64,000 nt of DNA from Mesorhizobium liriopis (GTDB lineage Bacteria > Pseudomonadota > Alphaproteobacteria > Rhizobiales > Rhizobiaceae): the NCBI RefSeq assembly GCF_024053505.1, contig NZ_JAMXQS010000007.1:248001-312000 (forward strand). The letters are read 5' to 3'. The translations under genes were made by a program, and so were the position numbers. The notes under the pieces were generated by a model that did not search any database, was not told the DNA's origin, and saw only the letters and a list, made by a program, of their open reading frames with translations. Each line of letters opens with the position of its first letter. Position 1 is the stretch's first letter. This document shows, one piece after another, positions 53,212 to 63,203 of this stretch.

Positions 53212-54534
53212 TTACTGGTTCATCACCGCTTTTTGCGGGTTCGGCGGGAATGCCGGATCGGTCTTCACGCCGCGCAGCAGATCCAGCGCGTAGTTGAGCT
53301 GGATGTCGTCCTTGGCTTCCGGCGGCACATAGGCCGAGGAGCCCGAGCCCTCGTCGTTCTCTTCCACGCCCTTGATGTGGCCCTTGAGGTCGGATTCGCC
53401 ACGCGTCACATCGCGGCCCTTCAGTTCATCGGGCAGCGGCTGATCGACTTTGATGTCGGGCGAGATGCCACGACCCTGGATCGATTTGCCGGACGGCGTG
53501 TAATAAAGCGCCGTCGTCAGACGCAGCGCGCCGTTTTCGGGTAGCGGAATGATGGTCTGCACCGAGCCCTTGCCAAAGCTCTGCGAGCCCACGACGGTGG
53601 CGCGGCGGTGATCCTGTAGCGCACCGGCCACGATTTCGGAAGCCGAGGCCGAACCGCCATTGACCAGCACGATCACCGGCTTGCCGTCGATCTCATCGCC
53701 TTGGCGGGCGTCGAAGCGGGTCACGTCCTTCGGGTCGCGGCCGCGCGTCGAGACGATCTCGCCACGGTCGAGGAAGGTGTCGGACACGCTCACAGCCTGG
53801 TCGAGCAGGCCGCCCGGGTTGAGGCGCAGGTCGAGCACATAGCCCTTGAGCTTGTCGGCCGGCACCTGCTTCTTGATCTCGCGGATCGCGGTGTCGAGGT
53901 CGTCCTGCGTCTTTTCGGTGAAGGACGCGATCTTCATGTAGCCGACATCGTTCTCGACGCGGAACTTGACGGCCTTGACCTTGATGATGTCGCGCTTGAC
54001 CGAAACCTCGATCGGCTTGTCGGCGCCCTTGCGGATGATGGTAAGCTTGATCGAGGTATTGACCGGCCCGCGCATCTTCTCGACGGCGTCGTTGAGCGTC
54101 AGCCCGCGCACTTCGTCGTTGTTGATCTTGGAGATGAAGTCGCCCGCCAGCACGCCGGCCTTGGCGGCGGGCGTGTCGTCGATCGGGGTGATCACCTTGA
54201 CGAGTTCGTCTTCCATGGTGACTTCGATGCCGAGACCACCGAACTCACCCTTGGTCTGCACCTTCATGTCGGCCGCGGCTTCAGCATTCATGTAGGAAGA
54301 ATGCGGGTCGAGCGAGGTCAGCATGCCGTTGATGGCGTTCTCGACCAGCGATTTGTCATCGGGCGGCGTCACATATTGCGCGCGCACGCGCTCGAAGATG
54401 TCGCCGAAGATGGCGAGCTGCTTGTAGGTCTCCGAGCCGGCGGCAACGGCTTGGCCAGAAACGTTCTGGAACAGGCCCATCGCGGTGGCGCCCATCAAGG
54501 CACCGGCAAAGAGAAGCGACGTCTTACGTACCAT
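53212..54534 (-). CDS. ctpA: S41 family carboxy-terminal processing peptidase CtpA
   Basis: A 440-residue periplasmic serine protease. A signal segment (LLFAGALMGATAMGLF) is followed by a PDZ domain (GGLGIEVTMEDELVKVITPIDDTPAAKAGVLAGDFISKIN) and the S41 catalytic core. The catalytic Ser is in NGGSASASEIVAGAL, the Lys in SQSFGKGSVQT. ATG 54534 overlaps the 3' end of the envC gene by 11 bases; the open frame to 54768 is not used. C-terminal processing of envelope proteins is the family role. Confidence 0.95.
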   Translation of the reverse strand: MVRKTSLLFAGALMGATAMGLFQNVSGQAVAAGSETYKQLAIFGDIFERVRAQYVTPPDDKSLVENAINGMLTSLDPHSSYMNAEAAADMKVQTKGEFGGLGIEVTMEDELVKVITPIDDTPAAKAGVLAGDFISKINNDEVRGLTLNDAVEKMRGPVNTSIKLTIIRKGADKPIEVSVKRDIIKVKAVKFRVENDVGYMKIASFTEKTQDDLDTAIREIKKQVPADKLKGYVLDLRLNPGGLLDQAVSVSDTFLDRGEIVSTRGRDPKDVTRFDARQGDEIDGKPVIVLVNGGSASASEIVAGALQDHRRATVVGSQSFGKGSVQTIIPLPENGALRLTTALYYTPSGKSIQGRGISPDIKVDQPLPDELKGRDVTRGESDLKGHIKGVEENDEGSGSSAYVPPEAKDDIQLNYALDLLRGVKTDPAFPPNPQKAVMNQ

Positions 54535-55801
54535 TCCCAGTCCTTCCAGAACCGAGCGCCCACCAAGGCGCGGGGTCGACGGGCTTGCCGTCCTTGCGAA
54601 ATTCCACATAGAGCTCGGGTCCGCCGGCCGTCCCAAAGGAGGCGATGCTGGCGACCCTTGTCTCTCCCATCGCCCCGACCGGCTCGCCCGCGACGACAGG
54701 CTGGCCTTGAACGACGTTGATTCGATCCATCCCGGCCAGGACCAGATGATAGCCATCGCCTGCGTCAAGGATCAAGAGTTGCCCGAAGGAACGGAACGGC
54801 CCCGCATAAAGAACGGTCGCGTCTGCAGGCGCCGTGACGATCGAGCCAGATTGTGTCGCAACCATGTCTCCGAGCATCACTCCGCCGTTACCGTCATCGG
54901 CCCCAAACCGGCGCGCTACATGGCCCGCAACGGGCAGGACGACCTGTTTGCGCAAGCGAGCGAAGGGGCTTGCGGGAGCCAGCCGGTGGGCTTCCGGAAC
55001 GGGCAGTGAGGCAAGCTTGGCTTCGCGCTCTTTGCGCGCTTCCGCCGCCATGCGTTCGGCCTCGGCCTGCGCTTCGAGGCCCGCGATGAGTTCCTTGAGG
55101 CTTCCGGCCTTCTGGGCAAGTTCGGCCGAGCGCGCCTGTTCGGTTTGTAGTTGAGCCTGGCTCTGTTCCGACAGGCGCTTCTTCTGCTCGATCAGAAGCT
55201 CCAGCCGGCGCTTTTCGGAGAGTTGGGCCGCGACCTTATCGCCGAGCGCCTTGCGTTCGTTCTCGATGGCACCTGCCACGAGCTTTAGCGCGTCGAGATC
55301 GGAAACGAGCTTGTCGGTTTCCTTCTTCAAGCCGGGCACGACCGTGCCGAGCAGGATGGCCGAGCGAACGGAGGCCAGCGCATCCTCGGGCTCGACCAGG
55401 ATGGCGGGCGGTGGGTTGAGGCCCATACGCTGCAGCGCGCCCAGCACTTCGGCCAGGACCTCGCGGCGTTCCATCAATGATGCCTTGATGCCCGCCTCCT
55501 GTGCTTTCAGCGGCTCAAGTCGTGCGACGATGGTTTCGATCTCGGTGCCATATTCGCGCTCGCGGGCGGCGGACTGGACGAGGGCTGCGGTCAGCGATTC
55601 GGAATCCTTGCGAACCGTGGCGATCTCGGCGGCAAGTCCTGCCGCGCGCTGGTCGGAAAGCGCTATCTCCTTGGCGATGCGGTCATATTCGGATTGCTGA
55701 ACCGCAATGGCACGGGCATCGGCTGCCTGAGCGATGTGCGTAGCGAAACCCAGGCTCGCAAGAGCCAGCACCGTCACGCCGATCTGCCTGATCCTTCGCA
55801 T
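54524..55801 (-). CDS. Murein hydrolase activator EnvC family protein, degenerate LytM domain
   Basis: A 425-residue exported protein. A signal segment (VTVLALASLGFATHIAQA) leads to long coiled coils at residues 35-270, then a C-terminal M23/LytM domain. The zinc motif is degenerate: where HxxxD is expected the sequence is MLGDMVAT, HxH is replaced by YHLVLAG, and the last ligand by ELYVEF. The protein therefore probably activates amidases, like EnvC of Escherichia coli, rather than cutting peptidoglycan. It is followed by overlapping ctpA. Confidence 0.9.
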   Translation of the reverse strand: MRRIRQIGVTVLALASLGFATHIAQAADARAIAVQQSEYDRIAKEIALSDQRAAGLAAEIATVRKDSESLTAALVQSAAREREYGTEIETIVARLEPLKAQEAGIKASLMERREVLAEVLGALQRMGLNPPPAILVEPEDALASVRSAILLGTVVPGLKKETDKLVSDLDALKLVAGAIENERKALGDKVAAQLSEKRRLELLIEQKKRLSEQSQAQLQTEQARSAELAQKAGSLKELIAGLEAQAEAERMAAEARKEREAKLASLPVPEAHRLAPASPFARLRKQVVLPVAGHVARRFGADDGNGGVMLGDMVATQSGSIVTAPADATVLYAGPFRSFGQLLILDAGDGYHLVLAGMDRINVVQGQPVVAGEPVGAMGETRVASIASFGTAGGPELYVEFRKDGKPVDPAPWWALGSGRTGNGT

Positions 55802-55894
55802 GGATTCCTCCAGTGCGAACGACCCTAGTCCCGCTTCCTTAACGAAGCATCAACCATGTCGGGAAGGCTCGACGGGCTCCACGGGGTCGAGCAC

Positions 55895-56377
55895 TCAAGC
55901 GCGATGGTAGGGATGTCCGCCGAGGATCGTCACGGCGCGATAAAGCTGCTCGGCCAAGAGCACGCGGACGATCTGGTGGGGCCATGTCGCGCGCCCGAAG
56001 GAGAGGAGAAGGTCGGCTTCACCGCGCAAGGAAGGGTCGTGGCCGTCAGCGCCACCGATCGCAAAAAGGAGATCGCGCCGGCCGCCATCGCGAAGATCGC
56101 CGATGCGCGTGGCGAGATCGGGGGAGGAGAGATCACGTCCCCGCTCGTCGAGCAGGAAGAGGGCGCTTCCCGGCTTGCGATGCGCGCGAAGCGCCTCGGC
56201 TTCCTCGCGCATGCGCTCGGGCGCGGATTTCGCGCGGCCTTCAGGCGTTTCCATCGTGCCGCCCCATTCGAGGCCGAGTTGCGGCCCGGCGCGCGCGAAG
56301 CGTTCGGCGTAACGGTCGGCAAGTTCACGCTCGGGGCCGGCCTTGAGACGGCCGACCGCATGGAGGCTCACGCGCAT
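55895..56377 (-). CDS. rlmH: 23S rRNA (pseudouridine-1915-N3) methyltransferase RlmH
   Basis: A 160-residue SPOUT-fold enzyme that methylates pseudouridine 1915 in helix 69. SAM-binding end: LLFAIGGADGHDPSLRGEADLLLSFGRATWPHQIVRVLLAEQLYRA with the terminal GGHPYHRA. It is between rsfS and envC on the minus strand, the usual order in Hyphomicrobiales (nadD-rsfS-rlmH). Confidence 0.96.
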   Translation of the reverse strand: MRVSLHAVGRLKAGPERELADRYAERFARAGPQLGLEWGGTMETPEGRAKSAPERMREEAEALRAHRKPGSALFLLDERGRDLSSPDLATRIGDLRDGGRRDLLFAIGGADGHDPSLRGEADLLLSFGRATWPHQIVRVLLAEQLYRAVTILGGHPYHRA

Positions 56378-56393
56378 CAGAACATGCGATGCG

Positions 56394-56774
56394 TCAGTGG
56401 AGCGTGTCCTCGTCGAGATCGGGCGCCTGCCACATCTTCTCGATATTGTAGAAGTCGCGGACCTCGGGCCGGAAGACGTGGATGATCACATCGCCCGAGT
56501 CGATCAGCACCCAATCGGCGCTTTGCAGGCCTTCGACTCGCGCCTGACCGAAGCCCGCATCCTTCAGCGCCTTCAAGAGGTGCTCGGACACGGCTGCGAC
56601 ATGGCGGTGCGAACGGCCGGAGGCGACCACCATATGGTCAGCCATTGCCGATTTGCCCTGGATGTCGATGGGGACGATGTTCTCGGCCTTTGAGTCTTCC
56701 AGACTCGACAGAACCGTTTGAAGGGCGCGGGCAGACTCGTCAGGACGGCTTACCCCGGCCAGGGAAAGCGGCAC
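56394..56774 (-). CDS. rsfS: Ribosome silencing factor RsfS
   Basis: A 126-residue protein that binds L14 and blocks subunit joining in starvation. Core: SLEDSKAENIVPIDIQGKSAMADHMVVASGRSHRHV and EGLQSADWVLIDSGDVIIHVFRPEVRDFYNIEKMW. The open frame reaches 56837 with TTG. I chose GTG 56774, preceded by GAGGAAGAAGGCGGAA, which gives a length close to the family; the start is uncertain by about 20 codons. It sits between nadD and rlmH. Confidence 0.93.
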   Translation of the reverse strand: MPLSLAGVSRPDESARALQTVLSSLEDSKAENIVPIDIQGKSAMADHMVVASGRSHRHVAAVSEHLLKALKDAGFGQARVEGLQSADWVLIDSGDVIIHVFRPEVRDFYNIEKMWQAPDLDEDTLH

Positions 56775-56926
56775 TTCCGCCTTCTTCCTCAGTGCTGTTC
56801 TCAGTGTCTTTCCTTTCAAGACGAACAACAACCGCAAACACGATGCGGCACGTCAAATAAAATAGGCGCTGTGTGGTAAAGGTTTCAAGACAGGCGGTGG
56901 AAAACTGCGGTTGTCCACCGATCAAA

Positions 56927-57568
56927 TCATTTGCTGAACCCATCACCTTTCGAAGGGGCTTCCATGCCGTTCCGGATGGCGGTGGAGGAGAGGGGTGAGC
57001 GGGGACCGTGGATGAATGTCCAGGCCGGCGGCCTCTTTCGCGCCAGCACCTCGGCATCCGACTCGTCGAGCCGCGCATAGTCGAAGGTTTTGGCCATTTT
57101 GGAGGACAGAAAGGCGAGCGTCGCGCCGGGCCGGTCGATCACGGCGATGGGAAATGTCGCGGCGATCCTCTGCCAGCGCTGCCAAAGGTGAAAGTCGCGC
57201 AGGTTGTCGGCACCCATGATCCACACGAAGCGGATATGCGGGTTGCGCAGCTTGATGGTCCGCAATGTGTCGGCGGTGTAACGCGAATTGAGCGTGGCTT
57301 CGAAGGCCGTGACCTTGATGCGCGGATCGGGCGCGAGCGCTTCAGACAGGCGAATGCGCTCTTCGAGCGGCAGAAGCTCGCGTGTGCTTTTCAGCGGATT
57401 GCCCGGTGTGACCATCCACCAAAGCTGGTCGAGGCGCAGGCGACGCAGCGCGATTTCTGCCACGAGCGCATGGCCGGCATGGGGTGGGTTGAACGAGCCG
57501 CCGAACAGCCCGATCGCCATGCCCGGCTCGGCGTAAGGCATGCGGAGATGGGGGGAGGCGGAGGTCAA
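56927..57568 (-). CDS. nadD: Nicotinate-nucleotide adenylyltransferase
   Basis: A 213-residue enzyme that forms deamido-NAD from nicotinate mononucleotide and ATP. GLFGGSFNPPHAGHALVAEIALRRL contains the HxGH signature, and LSSTAIRNGM is the C-terminal ISSTxIR motif. The start is TTG 57568: rhizobial homologues, as I recall them, keep the LRMP segment just ahead of the GLFGG motif. ATG 57541 is the alternative. It is followed by rsfS after a 152-base gap. Confidence 0.94.
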   Translation of the reverse strand: MTSASPHLRMPYAEPGMAIGLFGGSFNPPHAGHALVAEIALRRLRLDQLWWMVTPGNPLKSTRELLPLEERIRLSEALAPDPRIKVTAFEATLNSRYTADTLRTIKLRNPHIRFVWIMGADNLRDFHLWQRWQRIAATFPIAVIDRPGATLAFLSSKMAKTFDYARLDESDAEVLARKRPPAWTFIHGPRSPLSSTAIRNGMEAPSKGDGFSK

Positions 57569-57683
57569 GAGGAGGATTGGGCCGAATGATTGCGGCGAGG
57601 TGTCCGCACCTCATAGGCGCACGCCTTCTGCCATGCCGGGTCTGGTCCCTCGCTTGCGCTCGGAATGCTGCGTGAACCGCTTC

Positions 57684-58976
57684 TCACCCCCGCACCTGCC
57701 CCGTGCCTCGCACCCGGTACTTGAACGAAGTCAGCTCCTCCACGCCAACCGGCCCGCGCGCATGCATCCGCCCTGTCGCGATCCCGATCTCGCCGCCGAA
57801 CCCGAACTCCCCACCATCCGCGAACTGCGTCGAGGCGTTGTGAAGCAGGATCGCGGAATCCACCTCGCGGAAGAAGCGCTCAGCTGCCGCCGCATCTTCC
57901 GCCACGATCGCCTCGGTGTGATGTGAAGAATAGTGCTCGATGTGCTCGATGGCACCGGAAACGCCGTCCACCAATTTTACCGAAATGATGGCTTCGAGAT
58001 ATTCGGTGCGCCAGTCTTCTTCCGTGGCCGGGGTGGCGAGCGGGAAAAAGGCACGCACTTCGTCGGTGGCACGGATGGCGCAGCCGGCACCGTGCAGCGC
58101 TTCCAGAACCGGCACGAGATGGGTGTCGGCGACCGCGCGGTCCACCAGCAGCGTCTCGGCGGCGCCACAGATGCCGGTGCGGCGCATCTTGGCGTTGACC
58201 GCGATTTCCACCGCCATTCCGAGTTTCGCGGAGCGGTCGATATAGAGATGACAGAGGCCCTCGAGGTGGGCGAAGACGGGCACGCGTGCCTCTGTCTGCA
58301 CGCGCTCCACAAGGCTGCGGCCGCCGCGCGGGACGATCACGTCGAGATTGCCATCGAGCCCGGCCAGCATTGCGCCCACGGCCGCACGATCGGGCGTGGG
58401 CACGAGCTGGATGGCCGCCTCAGGCAGGTTCGCCGCGCGCAGCCCTTCGAGAAGCGACGCATGAATTGCCGCGGATGAAAGCGTCGAGTCGGAGCCGCCA
58501 CGGAGGACCACCGGATTGCCAGCTTTCAGGGCAAGCGCCCCGGCATCGGCCGTGACGTTCGGGCGGCTTTCATAGATCACGCCGATCACGCCCAGCGGCG
58601 TGCGGGCGCGCTCGATGAGCAAGCCGTTGGGCCGCGTCCAGCTCTCGGTGACTTTTCCGACCGGATCGGGCAGCCCGGCAACCGTGCGCACACCCACGGC
58701 AGTCGCGCGGATGCGCTCGGGCGTGAGCTTGAGACGATCCATGGCGGCAGAGGTCAGCCCGGATTCTTCCGCGCGCCGCATGTCGGCTGCATTGGCGACA
58801 AGGATCGCCGCCTCGTTGCGGATCAGCGCATCGGCGGCCGCATTGAGCGCGAGCGTCTTGGCTTCCGGCGAGGCGAGTGCCAGCGGCCGGCCGGCGGCGC
58901 GCGCGTTGCGGCCGATCTCGGCCATCAGGGCCGCTGTGTCGCTTGCACCGTCAAGCATGGGCACACGGTCAAGCAT
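57684..58976 (-). CDS. proA: Gamma-glutamyl phosphate reductase
   Basis: A 430-residue NADPH-dependent enzyme, second step of proline synthesis. The catalytic Cys is in [19 protein letters not shown]. Other segments: [31 protein letters not shown] and [19 protein letters not shown] 58976 overlaps the end of proB by 8 bases, which means co-translation with glutamate 5-kinase. Confidence 0.97.
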   Translation of the reverse strand: MLDRVPMLDGASDTAALMAEIGRNARAAGRPLALASPEAKTLALNAAADALIRNEAAILVANAADMRRAEESGLTSAAMDRLKLTPERIRATAVGVRTVAGLPDPVGKVTESWTRPNGLLIERARTPLGVIGVIYESRPNVTADAGALALKAGNPVVLRGGSDSTLSSAAIHASLLEGLRAANLPEAAIQLVPTPDRAAVGAMLAGLDGNLDVIVPRGGRSLVERVQTEARVPVFAHLEGLCHLYIDRSAKLGMAVEIAVNAKMRRTGICGAAETLLVDRAVADTHLVPVLEALHGAGCAIRATDEVRAFFPLATPATEEDWRTEYLEAIISVKLVDGVSGAIEHIEHYSSHHTEAIVAEDAAAAERFFREVDSAILLHNASTQFADGGEFGFGGEIGIATGRMHARGPVGVEELTSFKYRVRGTGQVRG

Positions 58977-60114
58977 GAGATGTCTCCACGGAAACGGCTG
59001 CGCGGCTGCTGAGCACGAGGTCGTCGCGGTGGATCATCGCCGCGCGGCCCTCATGGCCGAGAACGCCCGGAATCTCGGCAGTCTTCAGGCCGGCGATACG
59101 AACGGCATCACCGGAATCGTAGGAGACGAGCCCGCGCGCGATCTCGCGCCCGTCGGGACCTGCCACCTGGACCGTATCGCCGCGCTGAAACACGCCCTGT
59201 ATGCTGCGCACACCGGCGGGCAGGAGCGAACGGCCGCCCAGAAGGGCCGCCACCGCACCCTCATCGACCACGAGCCGGCCCGACGGCTCGAGCTGTCCGG
59301 CGATCCAGCTCTTGTAGCCGCGCACGGGCGAGGGGTGGGGCGCAAAGAAAGTCGCGCGCTCCCCGCGATCGATGGCGTTGAGCGGGTTCATCCGCGTCCC
59401 CGCCGCGATGATCATCGCGGTGCCGGCATGGGTCGCGATGCGGCCGGCATCGAGCTTGGTCTTCATGCCGCCACGCGAGAGTTCGGATGCTGCCGCTCCC
59501 GCCATCGCCTCGATCTCGGGCGTGATGCGCTCGACATGGGGAATGAAGCGCGCGTTCGGATCATGCGCGGGCGGGGCCGAATAGAGGCCGTCTATGTCGG
59601 AGAGGAGAACGAGCAGGTCGGCGTTCAGCATGGTGGCGACGCGGGCAGCAAGGCGGTCGTTGTCGCCATAGCGGATTTCGGATGTGGCGACGGTGTCGTT
59701 CTCGTTGATGACGGGCACTGCGCCCATCTTCAGAAGCGTGGAAACGGTGGCGCGCGCATTGAGATAGCGGCGCCGTTCCTCCGTGTCGCCGAGGGTCACG
59801 AGGATTTGGCCCGATTTCAGCCCACGCGCGTGCAGCGCGTCCGACCATGCACCGGCGAGCGCGATCTGACCCACGGCCGCGGCCGCCTGGCTTTCCTCGA
59901 GCTTCAACGCCCGGCGCCCAAGGCCCAGGATCGTGCGGCCAAGCGCGATGGCACCGGACGAGACCACGAGCATATCCGTGCCGGACTTCGCCAAGGCCGC
60001 GATATCATCCGCCAGCCCATCCAGCCATTCACGCTTCAGGCCGCGCTCGCGATCGACCAGCAGCGCCGAGCCGATCTTGACGGTGATGCGGCGATAGGAG
60101 GCGAGGGGCTTCAT
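58969..60114 (-). CDS. proB: Glutamate 5-kinase
   Basis: A 381-residue kinase, first step of proline synthesis and target of proline feedback inhibition. The amino-acid kinase domain ([62 protein letters not shown]) is followed by a C-terminal PUA domain at about residues 285-365. ATG 60114 is right after the obgE stop (1-base gap); the frame to 60159 is not used. Confidence 0.97.
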   Translation of the reverse strand: MKPLASYRRITVKIGSALLVDRERGLKREWLDGLADDIAALAKSGTDMLVVSSGAIALGRTILGLGRRALKLEESQAAAAVGQIALAGAWSDALHARGLKSGQILVTLGDTEERRRYLNARATVSTLLKMGAVPVINENDTVATSEIRYGDNDRLAARVATMLNADLLVLLSDIDGLYSAPPAHDPNARFIPHVERITPEIEAMAGAAASELSRGGMKTKLDAGRIATHAGTAMIIAAGTRMNPLNAIDRGERATFFAPHPSPVRGYKSWIAGQLEPSGRLVVDEGAVAALLGGRSLLPAGVRSIQGVFQRGDTVQVAGPDGREIARGLVSYDSGDAVRIAGLKTAEIPGVLGHEGRAAMIHRDDLVLSSRAAVSVETSHA

Positions 60115-60115
60115 G

Positions 60116-61186
<1,071 letters not shown>

Positions 61187-61196
61187 TTACACGGCT

Positions 61197-61772
61197 TCAG
61201 GCGCGCGGCCAACTGCGAAGCGCGATCCAGGTGGAGCGGCTCAAGGCGTAATGCTCGGTGGCGACACGGCCGGCGGCCAGCGAATCCATCATGCCCTGTC
61301 CCGTATATTGGAAGCCGCATTTGTGGATCACGCGTCGCGACGCCTCGTTGATGACGCGGCACGAAACAAGGAGCTGGTCGATTTCCGAGTTGCGGAAACC
61401 GAGATCGACCAGCGCATGCGCCGCTTCCGTCCCGTAGCCTTTGCCCCAGAAGGGTTCGCCGATCCAATAGCCGAGCGCGAGACCCTTGGGTGTCGGGTCG
61501 AGCCCCGCGCAGCCGATGAAGGCACCCGTCATGCTCAAGGTCAGCGCATAGGTGCAGCCCTGGCCCTCGCCGGTGCGGCGGACGAAATCCTCGGCATGCG
61601 CTTCCGAGTATGGGAAAGGCATGCGGGCGAGCATGTCGGCCACGCGACGGTTGTTGGCGAGCTGGGCCAGTTCGGCCACATCATCCCGGTGCGGTCTGCG
61701 AAGGATCAAGCGCTCGGTGACCAGAACCGGGCAGCTCAGCGGTGTTTCGGTATCGTGCCTTTCCGCGATCAT
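61197..61772 (-). CDS. GNAT family N-acetyltransferase (RimJ-type)
   Basis: A 191-residue acetyltransferase of the RimJ/RimL branch. PVLVTERLILRRPHRDDVAELAQLANNRRVADML and ALGYWIGEPFWGKGYGTEAAHALVDLGF contain the QxxGxG/A-like CoA site (WGKGYGTEA). ATG 61772 follows GGGAGGACG. The gene is conserved between rpmA and obgE in Hyphomicrobiales, which suggests a ribosomal or translational substrate; this is inference. Confidence 0.9.
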   Translation of the reverse strand: MIAERHDTETPLSCPVLVTERLILRRPHRDDVAELAQLANNRRVADMLARMPFPYSEAHAEDFVRRTGEGQGCTYALTLSMTGAFIGCAGLDPTPKGLALGYWIGEPFWGKGYGTEAAHALVDLGFRNSEIDQLLVSCRVINEASRRVIHKCGFQYTGQGMMDSLAAGRVATEHYALSRSTWIALRSWPRA

Positions 61773-61816
61773 GGCGGCGTCCTCCCGGCGGCTCCCCCGA
61801 ACCACCGTCAAAAGAA

Positions 61817-61845
61817 AAGGGGGAGATGGCGCCCATCTCCCCCTT
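61817..61845 (-). terminator. Terminator after rpmA
   Basis: A 13-bp stem AAGGGGGAGATGG / CCATCTCCCCCTT closes a 3-base loop. On the minus strand it is followed by TTCTTTTGACGG. It separates rplU-rpmA from the acetyltransferase gene. Confidence 0.85.
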
Positions 61846-61921
61846 GATCTTCTGCTGGCCGCTTCAACCAGACACCGGTCCCTTGGGAGGGGCGCCGGTG
61901 GTTGGTGTTCGCAGAAACCGG

Positions 61922-62194
61922 CTATTCCGCTGCTTCGAGTGCCGGGTTGTTCACCGACACGTAGGTACGGCCATTGGCTTTGCGGGCGAACGAAACGGCG
62001 CCTTCCTGCAAAGCGAAAAGAGTGTGGTCCTTGCCCATGCCGACATTCTGGCCGGGGTGCCACTTGGTGCCGCGTTGGCGAATGATGATGTTGCCGGCGA
62101 TCACGCGCTCGCCGCCGAACTTCTTGACGCCAAGGCGCTTGGACTCGGAATCGCGACCGTTGCGCGAGGAGCCGCCTGCTTTCTTGTGTGCCAT
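61922..62194 (-). CDS. rpmA: 50S ribosomal protein L27
   Basis: A 90-residue ribosomal protein whose N-terminus reaches the peptidyl transferase centre. [48 protein letters not shown] is diagnostic. It follows rplU by 130 bases. Confidence 0.98.
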   Translation of the reverse strand: MAHKKAGGSSRNGRDSESKRLGVKKFGGERVIAGNIIIRQRGTKWHPGQNVGMGKDHTLFALQEGAVSFARKANGRTYVSVNNPALEAAE

Positions 62195-62289
62195 GTGAAA
62201 CTCTCCTGTTCAGGCTTCCTTACCCGATTGCCGGCGCGTTTGAAACCGCGAAAGCCGGCAAGGGCCAGGTCGATTGCTTTTCAAGTCAT

Positions 62290-62312
62290 GTGGCGGCAAA
62301 TGGTGCCGCCAC
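62290..62312 (-). other. Hairpin in the rplU-rpmA spacer
   Basis: GTGGCGGC (62290-62297) pairs with GCCGCCAC (62305-62312), loop AAATGGT. It lies 12 bases after the rplU stop with no T run on the minus strand. It may be a processing or partial-attenuation site. Confidence 0.45.
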
Positions 62313-62324
62313 CAAACGAAATTC

Positions 62325-62789
62325 TTATTCGGCCTTCTCAGCCGCCGCCTTCTTGGCGCGGGGCTTCTTGGCCGGAGCCGCAGCCTCGGTGCCTTCGGAA
62401 GCAACGTCAGCCTGGGCGGTCTCGGCCTTCGGCGCGGCCGCCTTGGTCTCAGCCTTCCTCGGCGACGCCTTCTGGCCGGCGGTCAGGATCTCGCTGATGC
62501 GGATCACCGTCTCGTGCTGGCGCTGGCCGCGCTTGCGGCGCGAATTCTGGCGACGGCGCTTCTTGAACGCGATGACGGTGCGCGAACGGTCCTGCGACAC
62601 GACCTCGGCCGAAATCGAAGCGCCTTCCACGAGCGGGGCGCCGATCGTGACGCTTTCGCCTTCGCCGACCGCGAGCACTTCGCCGATCTCGATCACGTCG
62701 CCCGGCTCACCGGCCAGACGGCCGACCGTGATGACGTCGTTGGCGGCAACGCGATACTGCTTGCCGCCGGTCTTGATGACTGCGAACAT
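62325..62789 (-). CDS. rplU: 50S ribosomal protein L21 with C-terminal Ala/Lys-rich extension
   Basis: A 154-residue L21. The first 105 residues are the normal L21 ([39 protein letters not shown]). The remaining 50 are a low-complexity Lys/Ala/Glu/Pro tail, as in many rhizobial L21 proteins, and probably unstructured. It is first in the rplU-rpmA transcript. Confidence 0.97.
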   Translation of the reverse strand: MFAVIKTGGKQYRVAANDVITVGRLAGEPGDVIEIGEVLAVGEGESVTIGAPLVEGASISAEVVSQDRSRTVIAFKKRRRQNSRRKRGQRQHETVIRISEILTAGQKASPRKAETKAAAPKAETAQADVASEGTEAAAPAKKPRAKKAAAEKAE

Positions 62790-62863
62790 TTCTCAAACCT
62801 CTTTGTTCGTCACGGCTCTGAGCGCGAAGCGCCCGGCCGCCTTCTTGTTCAGTCTTTTGGGAG

Positions 62864-62883
62864 TTCGGGGCTCAGTCCCCGAA
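62864..62883 (-). promoter_or_regulatory. Hairpin in the rplU leader
   Basis: TTCGGGG (62864-62870) pairs with CCCCGAA (62877-62883) around a 6-base loop, about 75 bases before the rplU start in a leader of about 130 bases. It could be a target for autoregulation, but no known L21 leader motif was recognised. Confidence 0.4.
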
Positions 62884-62929
62884 AGCCGACCGGCGCGGAA
62901 TGCTGGCACTCCACGCCGGAAACGGCGCG

Positions 62930-62958
62930 CAGATAACGCGGGGGCAGGGGAAAGTCAA
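62930..62958 (-). promoter_or_regulatory. Sigma-70 promoter of rplU-rpmA
   Basis: On the minus strand CTTGACT carries TTGACT (62958-62953), then 17 bases, then TATCTG (62935-62930). This is a good rhizobial sigma-70 match and gives a leader of about 130 bases. Confidence 0.7.
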
Positions 62959-63203
62959 GCTGCAGCGCCGCTATCACAGGCTTTCCGAATGCCAATGGCA
63001 ACAGATTTGCCCGTTCCCTTCCGCTGGATCAGCATCACACGGTTGTGGGCCAGACGCCGCAAGGTTGCGCGACAGGATTCGGACGCATAGTTTGCCGGCC
63101 TTCTGCTCACAAGGCAAAGGCGTGAAAACGCACAAGAACAACTGCCGCGAGCCAACGGGAAACTCTGGCGCCACCCATGGCGCAATGACGGGAGACTGGA
63201 ACG
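62959..63203. other. Gap between the rplU promoter and the peptide-binding protein gene
   Basis: With the rplU leader this is a 414-base non-coding stretch. It should hold the promoter of the plus-strand transporter gene, but no box with good spacing is seen; the nearest is TTGCGC at 63065 with TAGTTT at 63088. No ORF is convincing. Confidence 0.4.
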
